Positions 1 to 12,022 of a DNA stretch of 64,000 nt are shown here, piece after piece. The notes under the pieces were generated by a model. The model saw only the letters and a program-made list of their open reading frames with translations, did no database searches and had not been told where the DNA came from. The position numbers and the translations under genes are program-made. The DNA is from Congeria kusceri (taxonomy: Eukaryota; Mollusca; Bivalvia; Myida; Dreissenidae), in NCBI GenBank assembly GCA_027627225.1, contig CM051034.1, forward strand, positions 2,777,001 through 2,841,000, read 5' to 3'. Within the stretch, counting starts at the first letter, position 1; each line of letters begins with the position of its first letter.

Positions 1-153
1 TTGTTCTCTCGTGTTTTCTTCATTACTGTATATTTCTGTATTATCCGCTTTCTTCAGAGTTTCCGAAGATTTCGTCTGTGTCAAGAAGCAAACTAAAACT
101 AACGTTGAAGAGGTAAGACTTTTTTTAAAATAAATATAACTGAAATCAAGAAA

Positions 154-880
154 TTGCGGCGTATCACATGGTTACAATATGTAGCGACGTATTAAATGGT
201 TACAAAACGTTGCAGGATGTCACTTGGTAACAATATGTAGCGGCATATCACATGGTAACAATGCGTAGCAGAATATCACACGCTAGCAGTATGTAGCGGC
301 ATATCACATGGTAAAAATACGTAGCGGCATATCACATGGTAACAATATGTAAGTAGCGTCACATCACATGGTAACACTATATAGAGGCATATCACATGGT
401 AGCACTATGTAGAGGCACATCATTTGGTAACACTATGTAGAGGCACATCACATGGTAACACTATGTAGAGGCACATCACATGGTAGCACTATGTAGAGGC
501 ACATCAAATGGTAGCACTATGTAGAGGCACATCACATCGTAATTCTATGTAGAGGCACATTACATGGTAGCACGATGTAGATGCACATAACATGATTGCA
601 CTATGTAGAGGCACAAAACATGGTAACACTATGTAGAGGCACATCACATGGTAACACTATGTAGAGGCACATCAAATGGTAGCACTATGTAGAGGCACAT
701 CACATGGCAACACTATGTAGAGGCACATCAATGGTAGCTCTATGTAGAGGCATATCAAATGGTAGCACTATGTAGAGGCACATCAAATGGTGGCACTATG
801 TAGAGGCACATCACAAGGTAGCAATTTGTAGCGTCATATCACATGGTAACAATGTGTTGCGGCATATCAAATGGCATCAA
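154..880. repeat. Minisatellite, unit about 31 bp
   Basis: More than 20 imperfect tandem copies of a unit like GGCACATCACATGGTAACAC plus TATGTAGA. Units on the left (GCGGCATATC) differ from those in the middle (GAGGCACATC), giving two subfamilies. Confidence 0.9.
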
Positions 881-1760
881 TATTTTAATCATATCAAAAC
901 TTCATACTCAGTATTTTTATTTTTTTTTAATGAAATTCGCATTTACAAAAAGTATAGATTGTGCTATCAAGCTGCAAGGTGTGCGTGTCGAGATTTCATA
1001 TCCCATGTCTTCTTTGTATATTTAAGATATGATAATATATACAAATACATAAAAAAGGTTAAAACCTTCGACAATGTAGCCAAGAAGACAGAACACCTAT
1101 TTATAAAGCAGATGTTCTATATTCTAGCAAACACAACGATCCTGCACGAGATCACGCACTACACGAGATGCATCAGGACTCTATTAGCGTTAAATCGGTA
1201 AGAAAGTAAAGGCTGTTTGTCATTAACAGGGACATACTGTATTGCAGGATTGTAAGCCGTTTCAATGTTCAATGTTCAAAAAGATACAGACAAACAAAGG
1301 ACAGACGGATTAAAACGATTGTTCATATAAGTCATTTTCTAAAATTTCGCTAGAATATAACAGAATAATTTCAAAATATAAAAAAAACATAACAATAACG
1401 AAGGAAAAAAAAACAATTTTCCCGGTTTGTGTTGGTGTTGATCAGCAGGGAACAAATATCGACTCAGCTCATGTAATGTGTTTTAGCTGTACAGTACAAA
1501 ACTTTTCAGGTATGTAAATACTAAAATGCGTTTTTCATTACGGGTTTTTCATTTGTAAAATCATATGTTCACATACAAAGATCAACTCTTTTTTAGTTTC
1601 TGTCAAAATTGTCATAACATTGTCATCCACAAATAGTGTTAATGATATATACGTATGAGTATAGCTAATGTAGTTAATATTTTCATTTGTATGTTTGCAA
1701 TATAAAACAAATAATGAACCTTTTAGTGTATCATATTATGTTAATACATATGAACTATAG

Positions 1761-2701
1761 AAACCAGAGAAAAAGCTACCTTTGGCACAAGTGGAGGAAG
1801 ACATTCGGAAGTATATCAAATGCGTCCATTCCTACACCAACAAATGTTAGTAGCTTTAGACATAATTAATATATAAACGACTAAATCGAGACCTGGCTTC
1901 TTAAATGTTAATTTAACTAGTACTTCAAAAAACTCACTTCTCAACATAAATAATTTGCAGCAGGACCATAATTCGAATACATTCCATCTCCAATTTTGCC
2001 ACATCATGTTGGTGACCAGCAGACAGAGTTGCCACTTTTGTTTGTTGTTGCAGACGACCGTAATCGAACCGAATGCGTCCATCAACTACGTGGATTGATT
2101 ACTTCCCTTAAAACAGATGATTTTCTGAAACTTGGTAAATAATTAGGAATCATGTACAATATTTAGAAATTAATTATTTTGATATAAGTAAAACTATTGA
2201 ATATACTCAATTTTAATCACGATAGTTGAAATTTGCTTATTGAGACAAAGCTGGTAACAATGAACATACTATATTTTACGCGCACATTCATGAAAGATTG
2301 GTAAGTAATTAGTAATACTATTTAACACATAATTACTAGAATACATGAAATCGTTGGTGGATCATCATTATTAAAAATTTACCAAAACATTGGATTTATT
2401 TTTGAAGAGTATGTATGATTGGTGCAATCATTTATATTCCAAATAGTCAATATTGAATTAATAAAGCTGCGTTCAGAACAGCCTGCTATTTGTAGGCGAG
2501 GAGGCATTAACACGCGTCTGTGACGTCAATGACACGGTGTGCGTGGACGAGAGGAATCTGTTTATTGATCTGATTGCACATGAAGGCAGCGCTGAGGCCC
2601 AGTTTCTCGTTCTGGAGCACGTGATGTTGCAGCCCAATGTGACCGAGGAGGAACTGAGGAGGTGTCTCTTTCACGCAATTGCCATACAGAGCCCCGCGCT
2701 G
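1761..2701 (+). CDS. Exons for start of the LLTP N-terminal-like helical module
   Basis: Two exons. The first candidate is 1761-1845 (VEEDIRKYIKCVHSYTNK) and ends one base into a codon before a weak GTTAGT donor. The second, 2496-2701, has a TGTAG acceptor and GTATGT donor, and begins with the two bases needed to complete that codon. It contains NLFIDLIAHEGSAEAQFLVL and EEELRRCLFHAIAIQ. Its alternating amphipathic helices resemble the helical N-terminal domain of vitellogenin/MTP-type large lipid transfer proteins (Vitellogenin_N). The first exon is less certain than the second. The signal peptide exon was not found; it should lie upstream, perhaps outside the window. Confidence 0.5.
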
Positions 2702-2849
2702 GTATGTTAATGTACAATAAAGACAATAATAACTTAAAATACAGGTGTAAGTTTTTTTACAATTTTAACGATTTAAACGATATTTTATGTAAATCCATTT
2801 AACAATACTCTCATAAACGGTTTCATATTAAAAGCATTTGACCATTTTT

Positions 2850-3560
2850 TTTAGTTTACCTGAGCACGAGCACGAAGTGCTATTGGTATGTGGGGCCTCT
2901 ACTGCGTCGTCCGTCGGCCGTCATCTGTATTTGGTCAACAATTTGATAATAATTTCGCGATAAAAACTTCATTTTTACTCAGTCTTGACCAAACTTGCAC
3001 AGTTTGTGTATGACCACGGCTTGTATCGATAATGGGTAAAATCGGACCGGGAACCCTATGGTTATTGTACCTTTTTTATTGGAAAAATGCCAATATTGAC
3101 TTTTTCCAGTATAGAGACTTCATTTGTCATCCAATGTTGCTCAAACTTCCACACTTTTGTGTGACCTTTTGATCTCCATAGAAGCCAAAAATGGGCCAGG
3201 TTGGCCACAAACACGGGCGCTGTGGTCTCATGTTGTTTTTAAAAAAATGCCAAAATGCCTTTTTCCCTCAATGGGGCATTATTTTTCTTCCAACATTAAC
3301 AAAACTTTCAAAGTTTGCATGGGACTATAAGACCTCAGAAGAAGACAACAATGTGCCAGATTGGACCCCAAACAGCCGAGTTATGGCCTCTTGTTAATGG
3401 AAAAAAAGCAAAAATGCCTTTTTCCTTGATATATACTTCATTTTCATCCAATCTGGACCAAACGTCTTCAGGTTTTGTTTCACCGTTAGGTCTCAGCAGA
3501 CGAGTTATTTCCCCTTAATGGAAAACTAAAAGCAAAACAGTACTTCGTGCAGGGTAGGAG
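2850..3560. repeat. Dispersed element with ~130-bp internal periodicity
   Basis: Internal lines such as CTTGACCAAACTTGCACAGT recur about five times with drift. The ends carry GAGCACGAAGTGCTATTGG and CAGTACTTCGTGCAGGGTA, roughly inverted. This type is common in molluscan genomes, but I cannot name the family. Confidence 0.5.
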
Positions 3561-4090
3561 ACTTAATATTTTTACCCGATCTAGACCAAACTTGCACAAT
3601 TTGATGAGATCTCAGGCAAATTTGAATGTAGGAAGGGTAATACACTCCACTATTCAGAACAGAATGGCACGCATGACATTCCTTTGCCCAGCCGTCACCA
3701 TTATATTAAAAAACTTCGGCATTAACACGTTCATCCGAAATTGCCTGGGAAACCAGGGTAGGGAACATACACCCAGGTCCATACTTTTTTTTTGTCCATG
3801 ACTTTTGTTTGTGTTTAATAAGACAGGACAAGCCAAGTAGTAAAGAAAAGACAGTTAATCGGCCAGACAATTTTATAAAAGACATTGTGGCGTACATTTC
3901 CAAGCTTTGTTCAAGCCTTTCATAACAGTAAGGTCTTAAACTTAAACATGCCATTATACGTAAGATTTGTATTTTTGAAACATGCGTATAAAATAACATG
4001 TTATTTACGTAATTCATAATAACAGAATGTATGTTATTATCAAGCCTTAAGAAAACATATCATAATTAACAAATCGTTCATTGTCCGAAA

Positions 4091-4356
4091 GAAACCCCGG
4101 CCTTGACGAAGACCCGGAAGCGGGCGTGCCTGTCCCTGGGTGCCATGGCCAAGTCCTTGCATGACAAGAACACCACGGAGTCTGACAGAATTGTGGAGCG
4201 CATAGAGAACTGGCTCGATCACCACAACGACAGTAAGTAATTGCTTTAGTCTGCTTTATTATAGGTGTTGTTATGAGAATCCAAAGGACAAGAACACCAC
4301 GGAGTCTGACAGGATTTTGGAACGCATAGTGAGCTGGCTCGACCACCACAACGAAT
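4091..4356 (+). CDS. Helical LLTP-like exon plus a partial duplicate of its 3' half
   Basis: The exon ends at 4232 before GTAAGT and encodes TRKRACLSLGAMAKSLHDKN, like the LGSLA helix of Vitellogenin_N domains. Its acceptor is unclear: the AG at 4110-4111 fits the phase but has a poor pyrimidine tract. Fifty bases on, 4286-4356 repeats the last ~70 bases with a few changes (DKNTTESDRILERIVSWLDH) and has its own GTGAGT donor. The duplicate has no obvious acceptor, but its donor leaves the same phase as the original, so either donor could in principle join the next exon. Confidence 0.55.
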
Positions 4357-4927
4357 GTGAGTGTTAGGCGACATTGTGGAGTGTCATTTACTACCTAGTT
4401 AAACAATATCTGCTTATCAACTATATGTCTTAAACCTTTTCAAACAACATCCTAATTTAAACTATCGACGATTCTTCTAGGACATTTTCCTTGAAAGGTC
4501 CTCTGACAAATAGTTCCGCTGCACAAAATGGTGGTTAGAGCAAATCAGGGGCCTTGCCCTTCTGACAATCCTCGCCTCAACCACTAGAGCATTATAGGTC
4601 CTCTTGGGACTCTTGTATAGCGGATATTCTATATTGTTCATTAACGTTACCAAGAGAGCAATATTGAATTTATGTCATAACATGTTGATATCAATAAATG
4701 ATACAGGAACCAAAATATATTATGAAATCCTAATAATGAGCTTCTGTAGCCTTTGTGTTACAGTCTCGGACGATCCACCAAAGCCTGAAAGCTTATTTCC
4801 CATGTAAAATACCAAATCGTCAGGAAAATCTCATATTGTAATCATCAAACCTCGCCGTCGTCGTTCTATCATACAGCACGATACGCCAGCTCGGAAGCAT
4901 ATTGAAACATAGCTGGTTCTCCTCCAG

Positions 4928-5343
4928 GTCTTGGAAACGCCGGGAAACAGCGCTCACTGCGTCACATCCTGTCCTACATGGAACCTAATGTTGGCGTCAC
5001 AGCATGGCGTCGAGCGGCTATCAACGGCCTTAGACACTTCTCCTGCAATAAGGTACACATTGTACACACGTGTCTATTTTTTATTAATTTACATGTACGT
5101 GTTTAAATTGCTCAATGAGTGCGCATATAAAACACAAAATGTAGAGTTTGTATTCATATCTACAATGAGAATCTCTTTTTGAGTTCATATAATTACTATA
5201 TTGCAGAGCGCAGATGCGTTGTTGACGAGTATCATTGACGACCATGACGAGGTAGTCAGGAAAACAGCTCACAGTGTCTTCAAGAATCATCCGAAGGCTG
5301 ACGACAGAAACTTCACAATTGAACACGAAACGGAGGTGATTAG
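4928..5343 (+). CDS. Two HEAT-like helical exons of the LLTP N-terminal module
   Basis: Exon 4928-5052 (acceptor CTCCAG, donor GTACAC) encodes LGNAGKQRSLRHILSYMEPN followed by WRRAAINGLRHFSC. Exon 5207-5343 (acceptor TTGCAG, donor GTATGC) encodes DDHDEVVRKTAHSVFKNHP. The 'LGNAG...L..IL.Y' and 'R..AI.GLR' pattern is the most recognisable part of the Vitellogenin_N helical fold, where it reads like ALGNAG followed by RVAAI-LR. Phases join exactly: one base from the 4232 exon plus GT, then phase 0 to the next exon. This is the main basis for the lipid-transfer-family call. Confidence 0.65.
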
Positions 5344-5975
5344 GTATGCAAGGATAATGTAATGTATAACTACGTGGATTGCAAGGGAACTGCGGCAGAT
5401 AAATAAATATTATATCGTATATTTACTAAACGATTTAGCAGTCTGACAATATGAATATACCTAGTATGTTAAGGTCTTAAATGGTTATACGTGTTAATAG
5501 TTAGAATTGTATTTTCCTATGGCTTGTTTTAAACCTGTCTTGGACACAATAGAGCCTTGCTAGTACAGTTTCCTAGTATCATTATTTACATGGACATTAT
5601 GTTCAAAAGCAAACAAATATGTTTCAAATTAATATATACAAATAGGCAAAAATAGATAAAAGTATTGTGATTTTAATATTTAAGGTCAAAATTATAGATT
5701 TGCATTTACCGGTATATAGTTGAACAACATGTAGTACAAATACATTTATATAAAGCAAATGAGGCATGTTAATTAACGTAATGTTACGATTGTGCCTTTT
5801 CTACTTTGTTTACATTTTGCATTAAATACATACACATCGTAAGTACCTATAATTAGTATACTCGGTCAAACTAATTTATATTATATTTGCTTATTTGTGT
5901 CGTTTACTTCGTAATAATATGAAAATTTTGAATGGAAATGTCACTTTATGCAGGACATGTTGTTTTACTTTACAG

Positions 5976-6154
5976 CAAGAATTACACGTACCCGATCGTC
6001 AGTCGCGTTCGGAGAAGCCTACTTCAGGCGTTGGAAGAAGGAATCCAAGTAACAATCAAGCCTCCAGGCATTGACTGGCAGAAGACGATAGGCACCAGCA
6101 ACATCGGGGCCAGCTTCGGGCTAATAATGCGTAACATCCTGGACCTGAAGTTAG
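5976..6154 (+). CDS. Exon after the helical module, start of sheet-like region
   Basis: The acceptor TTTACAG and a donor at GTGCGA frame an exon that takes two bases from the preceding exon and one of its own to make a serine codon. It reads NYTYPIVSRVRRSLLQALEE and DWQKTIGTSNIGASFGLIMR. Charged amphipathic strands and helices follow the LLTP-like helices, as in the domain boundary of that family. No named domain can be assigned to this piece. Confidence 0.5.
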
Positions 6155-6392
6155 GTGCGAAGATCTTTTCATTTCAGCCGACTTAAACAGACATATTGAT
6201 GGGTGTCATACAGTCAGATAAGTTTTGATTATTGTGAGCTATTTTAATAATCTATAATTAACTGGTTAACTCTTTCGGGCGTTTGGTATGCATGGACGTT
6301 TTTGTCTGAGTTGTAAAAATATTGGGCGTGGCATACGTTAAGCAATTTAAAAAAAAAACCCACCTAAACAACCAATCAATTATCGCATATAG

Positions 6393-6879
6393 CCCTTCTG
6401 AGTGGCCATTTCATGGTGGATGTTTATGACGGCGCCTATGCGGAGGCGCACGTTGGCATGATCGGCTTCCAGGTCGACATCGTCAAGGCCTATGTCTGCT
6501 TCAAGGGCCACATCTACTACGATCTGAATGTCCTCAAGGTAAACTGTAAAGTTTGACAGTTTGATGAAGTTCAAAGGTGGCAAATTGTTCTTCAAAAAAT
6601 ATATTGTTTTGTTTCTAATAGGTTTTATAATTTAAAATATTTCATTCTTTTTATTTTAAGGTTGGTAACATCCTATGAACACATATGAATTAAACTTTGA
6701 AAATTATTATTTGTGCATTGTAGCATGTTGATATATGGTGGTTATGTTTGCCTTTCAGGATTTCGGAATTAATAGTCTGTCTGATCGGGTCCAAATCTTT
6801 GACAAGATCATGGAAAAAATTGTCAACCCAATCATTAATAGCGTTAAAGCATTCAGGGAAATACTGAAAATGTTCAGAG
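6393..6879 (+). CDS. Unit 1 exons a and b: DVYDGAYAEAH and DFGINSL modules
   Basis: Exon a (6393-6538, donor GTAAAC) carries DVYDGAYAEAHVGMIG and YVCFKGHIYYDLNVLK. Exon b (6759-6879, acceptor CTTTCAG) carries DFGINSLSDRVQIFDKIM and a following amphipathic helix. Both have clear homologues at 20980-21113 and 21386-21502, so this is the left end of the duplicated block. Exon a begins within a stretch that does not align well with its duplicate; the acceptor at 6391-6392 is chosen because it keeps the phase set by the previous exon. Confidence 0.55.
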
Positions 6880-7460
6880 GTACACCTTTTTCCTACATCT
6901 CTAAAAGACAAATGTCAGTCTATTCATAAAACGCAGTCGTAATTTACACAAGTTCCATGCTTCTCATGAATAACTGTACTTCTAACAGTCGTAACTGGAA
7001 AAGTCATTTTGAGGGCCGTCTGTAAAACATATTGTACAGTTTTTAACTAGGGAGACTAGAACACCAAATGTCTTAAACTGTAATTATTCATGCACATTCG
7101 TCCGGGGCGTGCACCGATCTTAGTCACTAATCAAACGAATCAATGCCAAAGTAGTGTAATCACGATAAACGTACAATAGAGCACTGTTATAGCAAGAACA
7201 AATAATGCATTGCAAAACTGAGTTTTAACAGTTGTTATGATCATCGCAACAACTCCGTAACGCTGCACATTCAGTAAAGATTAATATCGATGTTATTATT
7301 TACAAATGTGAGCATTTTAAAATTAGTATAATGCCAATATTATTCAATGAAGTTTAAACGAATGTCTGTTTTAGTTTTGCGTTTCAACATGTAAACTTTG
7401 AAAAGTTTATTTAACAATTCCATTATTATGAACTTTGACAGCTATTGCATAAAATGAACG

Positions 7461-7712
7461 GTGTTATTGCTGACAAAAATGATATATTCTTTAATTGATG
7501 GTAAGACGCTGACACAGGTTGTGAACGAAATCGTGGATATTGTGAAAAATCTCCCAACGCGACTTGGTGAGGTCGCAATCCTAATGCGCGACTTTGTGAA
7601 AGAACTCTTCAGCCTTAGCGCCAACACGATTATCGAAGAAATAAAGAGCATTGTCAAAGAAGTTAGTGACTTCATAGACGGGATCAAGAAAGACGCCTTG
7701 AAATTCTACAAT
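7461..7712 (+). CDS. Unit 1 exon c: amphipathic helical bundle
   Basis: Encodes VVNEIVDIVKNLPTRLGEV and EEIKSIVKEVSDFIDGIKK and ends at a GTAGGT donor. The duplicate at 22184-22398 is closely similar (VRNLPTRLYEV, IEEIKSLVKELVDYIDGIKK) and starts after TTTTCCTAG, reading D-G-x-K. In this copy the matching position reads TTTAATTG with no AG, and upstream frames soon meet stops, so the acceptor seems to have been lost. The helices resemble apolipoprotein-like amphipathic helices in pattern only. Confidence 0.5.
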
Positions 7713-8033
7713 GTAGGTTCTAGTCATTGTCTGTCTCTATTATTTCTCTCTTGATACATTACTAGATATCATTTTGTCGAAGGTTTTTGAAAGACATAGT
7801 AATTGGAAATAATTTTTGCTAAGTTTGAGTTAAAAACTATTTATATGTTACCTGCTTTTGTATTTAACTTTATAATAAATCGATCCGCTAGTCTATCATT
7901 ATCTGTGTATTGTAAGAGGACATCAATCAGTCTGGCCCAATGTTTGTAGGGTGTTGTTTACTGTTGTTAATACAAATATACGGTCCTAAAACATATTGTG
8001 TTAACCAAAATATTGTATGATCTCGTTGTGTAG

Positions 8034-8743
8034 GACGTTGTTGATGTTGTCACCATGGCATTGCCATACACAGCGAAGAAGATCATGGACGCTTTCAACA
8101 CCATCGTGGAGAGTACTGGAAAACTGTTCAAGAACCCAATGCAAGCAATAACAGGGATGTCCAGAGCAATCATAGAGTAAGATGCAGTTTGATTCGGATT
8201 CATTAGTTGTTCTAATACTGTTCTGACTGTCAGCATGTAGATTATAAGACCTTTCTTAAATTACTGTTGCCACAACGTTGCAATTTAGCACGTCAGAATA
8301 AATCTAAATTGGATTTAACAAATATAGCTCTATCACAGCCAAATGATAATAATTTTTAGAATGTGCTTTGTTTAATCCATCAGCATGTGGCTATATATCA
8401 AAGATACTGACATGGTGATCGGAAGGTGAAAACGATTGTTGATGTCATGTCCTATATACGTTAGCCAGGTTAAGTAGGTTTTGGAGGGAAATACATGTTC
8501 ATTTATCAACAATATGAACTTATTTTATAGCTTTGGTCTGATAAATTTAGATCAATTAAATACACACAGACGCGCTCTATTACTGTATCTTTAACAATTG
8601 ATATTAATATTTTCGTAACCAAGTTGATTAATTGTGTAATGTGTCACCCATCATATCTGTACTAATTTTTAGCATCAAAGTGGCTGTTACTATGGCTATC
8701 GACGTCAAAAACAAAGTCGTGGAGGCATGCCTGTTCATTAAAG
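8034..8743 (+). CDS. Unit 1 exons d and e: helical, absent from unit 2
   Basis: Exon d (8034-8176, acceptor GTGTAG, donor GTAAGA) encodes VVTMALPYTAKKIMDAFNTI and PMQAITGMSRAIIE. Exon e (8673-8743, acceptor TTTTAG, donor GTATGC) encodes KVAVTMAIDVKNKVVEACLF. Both are short amphipathic helical exons with good splice sites and matching phases. I find no counterpart between 22398 and 23725 in the duplicate block, so they were lost there or gained here. Confidence 0.5.
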
Positions 8744-9090
8744 GTATGCGTAGCGACAAAACATACTAGTATAGTTTGGAATCGTAGCGTTGTTCTATCC
8801 TTGACGGATACAGCATCGACTGTAATTTTTTTTCACAGAAAAGACTCATTGTCAGTTGTGAAATGGTAATTATAAGTGTCTCTTTGATTTTCAGTCCCAT
8901 TTTTAGTCAGCTTATCAAGAATAATAAGAATCGCACAAATCTTATTTAATGCAAGTACTTTGTAATCAATACTGGTTTGCCATACATGGTAACTTGGTAA
9001 GTGTCTTATATAAAGGTCAGTGTTTTTGTTAACTTCACGCTTTGTAAGAGTGTTTCAGTGGATTTATTAAAAGACCAACGACAATTTTAG

Positions 9091-9629
9091 GGCGAGTTGT
9101 AGAATGGATCAACACAGCAAAGAAAATACCAATAATTATAGGGCGCCTTAAGGACGCGTTTAAGAAACTCACCAACTCGATAAAAGATGGTGTGAATGCA
9201 ATCAAGGCTGATACTAAGTCGGCCATCAGTGACGGCATTTCAGCTGTGGCAAGTTTTATATTTCGTATTTAACTAAATATTCTATAACCTAAATCAATAT
9301 GATACATTAACAGTTGCTATTAAATTTTGACATAAATAACATTTGCCGTAGACAAGATGTCGAATGTTGCTCTGGTGTTCGGTTTGCGAAACATCCTTTC
9401 CTTCTATTTGTATTATCAAAAAATGTCGTTTATATCCAAACGTGTTATAATTCTCATTGCAGAAAGACACGGTACATAATGTTCTCAATAAATTACAAGG
9501 ACAATGGGACCACGTGTTTGCTTCACTCCAACCTCTTATTGATTTCGTAACACCATTTGTGGAACTATTCAAATTAATCATGGATGGAATAAAAGGGATT
9601 AAATGGGGTTATAAGACAATCAAAGAAGT
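9091..9629 (+). CDS. Unit 1 exons f and g: helical pair joined by a GC-AG intron
   Basis: Exon f (9091-9248, acceptor AATTTTAG) encodes VVEWINTAKKIPIIIGRLKD and KADTKSAISDGISAV. The base pair after GTG is GC in GTG|GCAAGT, an otherwise ideal donor, so this looks like a GC-AG intron. Exon g (9463-9629, acceptor CATTGCAG, donor GTAAGT) encodes NVLNKLQGQWDHVF and ELFKLIMDGIKGIKWGYK. Phase 0 is kept across the join. Neither exon has a copy in unit 2. Confidence 0.5.
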
Positions 9630-9886
9630 GTAAGTATTGAAGCATTTTGTAGTCTAACATCGTTTTAATTGTATTGCGTTTTACTGAAGATCATTATTGT
9701 GTTAAACTGTATTTCTCATTTGTAGCCGATATGGTTATAAGGGTATAAGGATGTAATAATTGTATACTGAAGTGCAAATAATATTTTTTATCAAGTTATT
9801 AAGGCTACACAATCGGGAATATCAGTTTTTATTAAGTATAAATACACTAGAGAAGTAATCTTATTTTCAAGAATCGAAACGAGCAG

Positions 9887-11066
9887 ATCACTAGTACAAA
9901 AGGTGTTCGGACCTAAATTCGACCGAAACTTTCCTACTAAGCGCCGAGATTCTTTCGGAGAGTGTCCGTCAGGTTTGTGGCCTTCGACAGCTAGAGCGTA
10001 CGGAACGACTGGTGTGGACATTATTCTTGGAGAGGGACAATCGGTAAATCAACCTCTACATGATAGCGAATCATTTTTTTATGCAGGAATATCTGTAGTG
10101 TCTTTTATCTGCAATAAAAACATTTAAGATTAATTAGGTTTTTGTCAATTTTTGGAACACAATTTAATGTCAATATATATTTTAGTCATTAGTTCTAAAT
10201 GCAGATATATTTCTTGATGATCCTTGCCTTCTAATATAGATTTGCCTTAAAACCTGTGCCAATGAGGTTAGGTTTTGCCGGCATTGGTTTTATTGTATGT
10301 TATTTTTTAGTTAGCTACTTTACTCAAACAAGTTATTAACGGATTCGTATGACATGTTCTTGGAGGTTTTGAAATAGACCATTAAACATATAATTTTAGT
10401 ACGTTTTAGTGGTGATTCGCTCCACCGACTGCAACCAGGAATTTCTTCTAAGATTCTTTATTAGTGTAAAATGGGCGAAATTTGCACAATATTCTGCATA
10501 ACTCTTTAGTTGCACAACACGTTGGAAAAGAACTTGTGCGTTCCAAATGCTTTCTAGTTTATACATGTGAATGATGTTGTATATCAATTGCAGGTTGTTA
10601 TGCCAGTAAATGGTCGAATAAAGGTTTACAGAAATGACAAAAAGGTGGTTGTCAAACCGAACGACCCAGAATTGGCGCCCTTTGAAATAGTTGTGGAAAA
10701 CATCGACGCAGATGAAGAGTGGAATGGCAAGACTGTAAAAGCAGGCAAAAAAATCGGTAAAGCAACCACGCCCAGAGTTTGCAGAGAAAGAAAGCTGAGT
10801 ATTGAAGTTACTGAATCCGGTGGCAATCCGCAGAGTTATAACAAAATCATTGAAACAACCATAGGAGAAGCTAGTAAACCAAGTAAATGTGAATGGATGT
10901 CTTCTAGGGAGTCAAGTGGAAAGAATTCCATACACGTTTCAGTTCGAAAAGCTCAAGAAAAGACTCTGACTGATGCTGATTATGACTACACAGTTCCATC
11001 TCCGTTCCTAGATCGCTTAGTTCCGATTCCCAAATGGATCCAGGAATGTAACGATCATGAGTTCAG
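9887..11066 (+). CDS. Unit 1 exons h and i: GPKF and MPVNGR modules
   Basis: Exon h (9887-10043) reads SLVQKVFGPKFDRNFP then GLWPSTARAYGTTGVDIILG and ends GEGQS before GTAAAT. Exon i (10594-11066; acceptor TTGCAG, donor GTAAAC) reads VVMPVNGRIKVYRNDKKVVV, FEIVVENIDADEEW, then DADYDYTVPSPFLDRLVP. Both align well with 23725-23887 and 24139-24590. Exon i looks like a beta domain with a basic edge strand. The region between GKAT and VSVRK differs most between copies, including its length. I know no named family for it. Confidence 0.55.
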
Positions 11067-11437
11067 GTAAACATTAATTATGCCAAATTCATATAAAGAA
11101 GTGTTTTGTATCACAGCTATATATAGTTTTAAGTTGACAAAGCATACCAATCGTTTCATGTTATGCCCCCTAAATTGGATGTCGCATAAATCGAGTGTAG
11201 TTATGTCCAGATAATTCATATTCGTCGATTGTCGTTTTAATAAAACGTCACCATACGACCAGATGTAACATGCTGAAAAAAAACTGTTCATGTGCCATAT
11301 TCCAAGGGAAACAAGTTATGTATATGTTACATTTTGCATTTGAGATCATCGTTAGTTTTATCTAGACCATCATAATTATAGTGTGAGGTCGAGATGATCT
11401 GCTCATTAATGTACACCCTAATTTCATGTCAATACAG

Positions 11438-11690
11438 GTACATAGGGCAGGCATTCGAATCTGGAGAATCGGATGAAGATGAAGATCCAGACAAGAAGGA
11501 AGAACCCATTCAACGCCGTAAACCTGACGCTGAAAATATCGACAGTATGCTTGTTGACGAGGACACCAAGAACAGACCTGACGACCCCTCGCTGTACGAA
11601 CCTACATCGTTTGGGGACAGCCTGACAGAGAGTCTGAAGGAACAAGCCAAGTCTAGCAAAACACTGCAGTGCCAAACTCTAGATTCCTGA
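11438..11690 (+). CDS. Unit 1 exon j: acidic linker ending in a stop
   Basis: Begins RYIGQAFESGESDEDEDPDK after TACAG and continues through RPDDPSLYEPTSFGDSLTES to a TGA at 11688. The duplicate exon at 25783 also runs into a stop soon after the same motif (RPDDPRLYDNRSFEESFKES). No good donor in the required phase precedes the stop in either copy. Either both are genuine C-termini (an AATAAA lies near 11811) or each copy carries a nonsense change in a variable linker. The next exon (12023) needs a donor leaving two bases. Confidence 0.45.
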
Positions 11691-12022
11691 AGATTGCTGT
11701 TGACAGCAAAAGATGTCCATAAAATAATGTTTTCTCTTTTTGTTAATGAAATTGAATTTCTCTGAATATATAAACGTAAGAGCTTTTCTGATATAAGGAG
11801 TGTTTATAATAAACACTGATATTGCTTTGTCTTGTTCTTGTGTATCAGTAGTTATACCGATGCAAATTGTGTAATGGTATGGTATGTATATTCAATATAC
11901 AATACAGTATTTTGTGAAAACATCTGTAAACGTTTGTATAATACATTGTACTTCAGTTTATGGTCAAGTAAAGAAATAATTAAATGTATCAAATATTTTT
12001 GAGAATTAATTAACTATTTCAG

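Noticed and set aside
154..880. CRISPR-like array
   Set aside because: The unit is a continuous ~31-bp minisatellite without spacers, in a eukaryotic genome.
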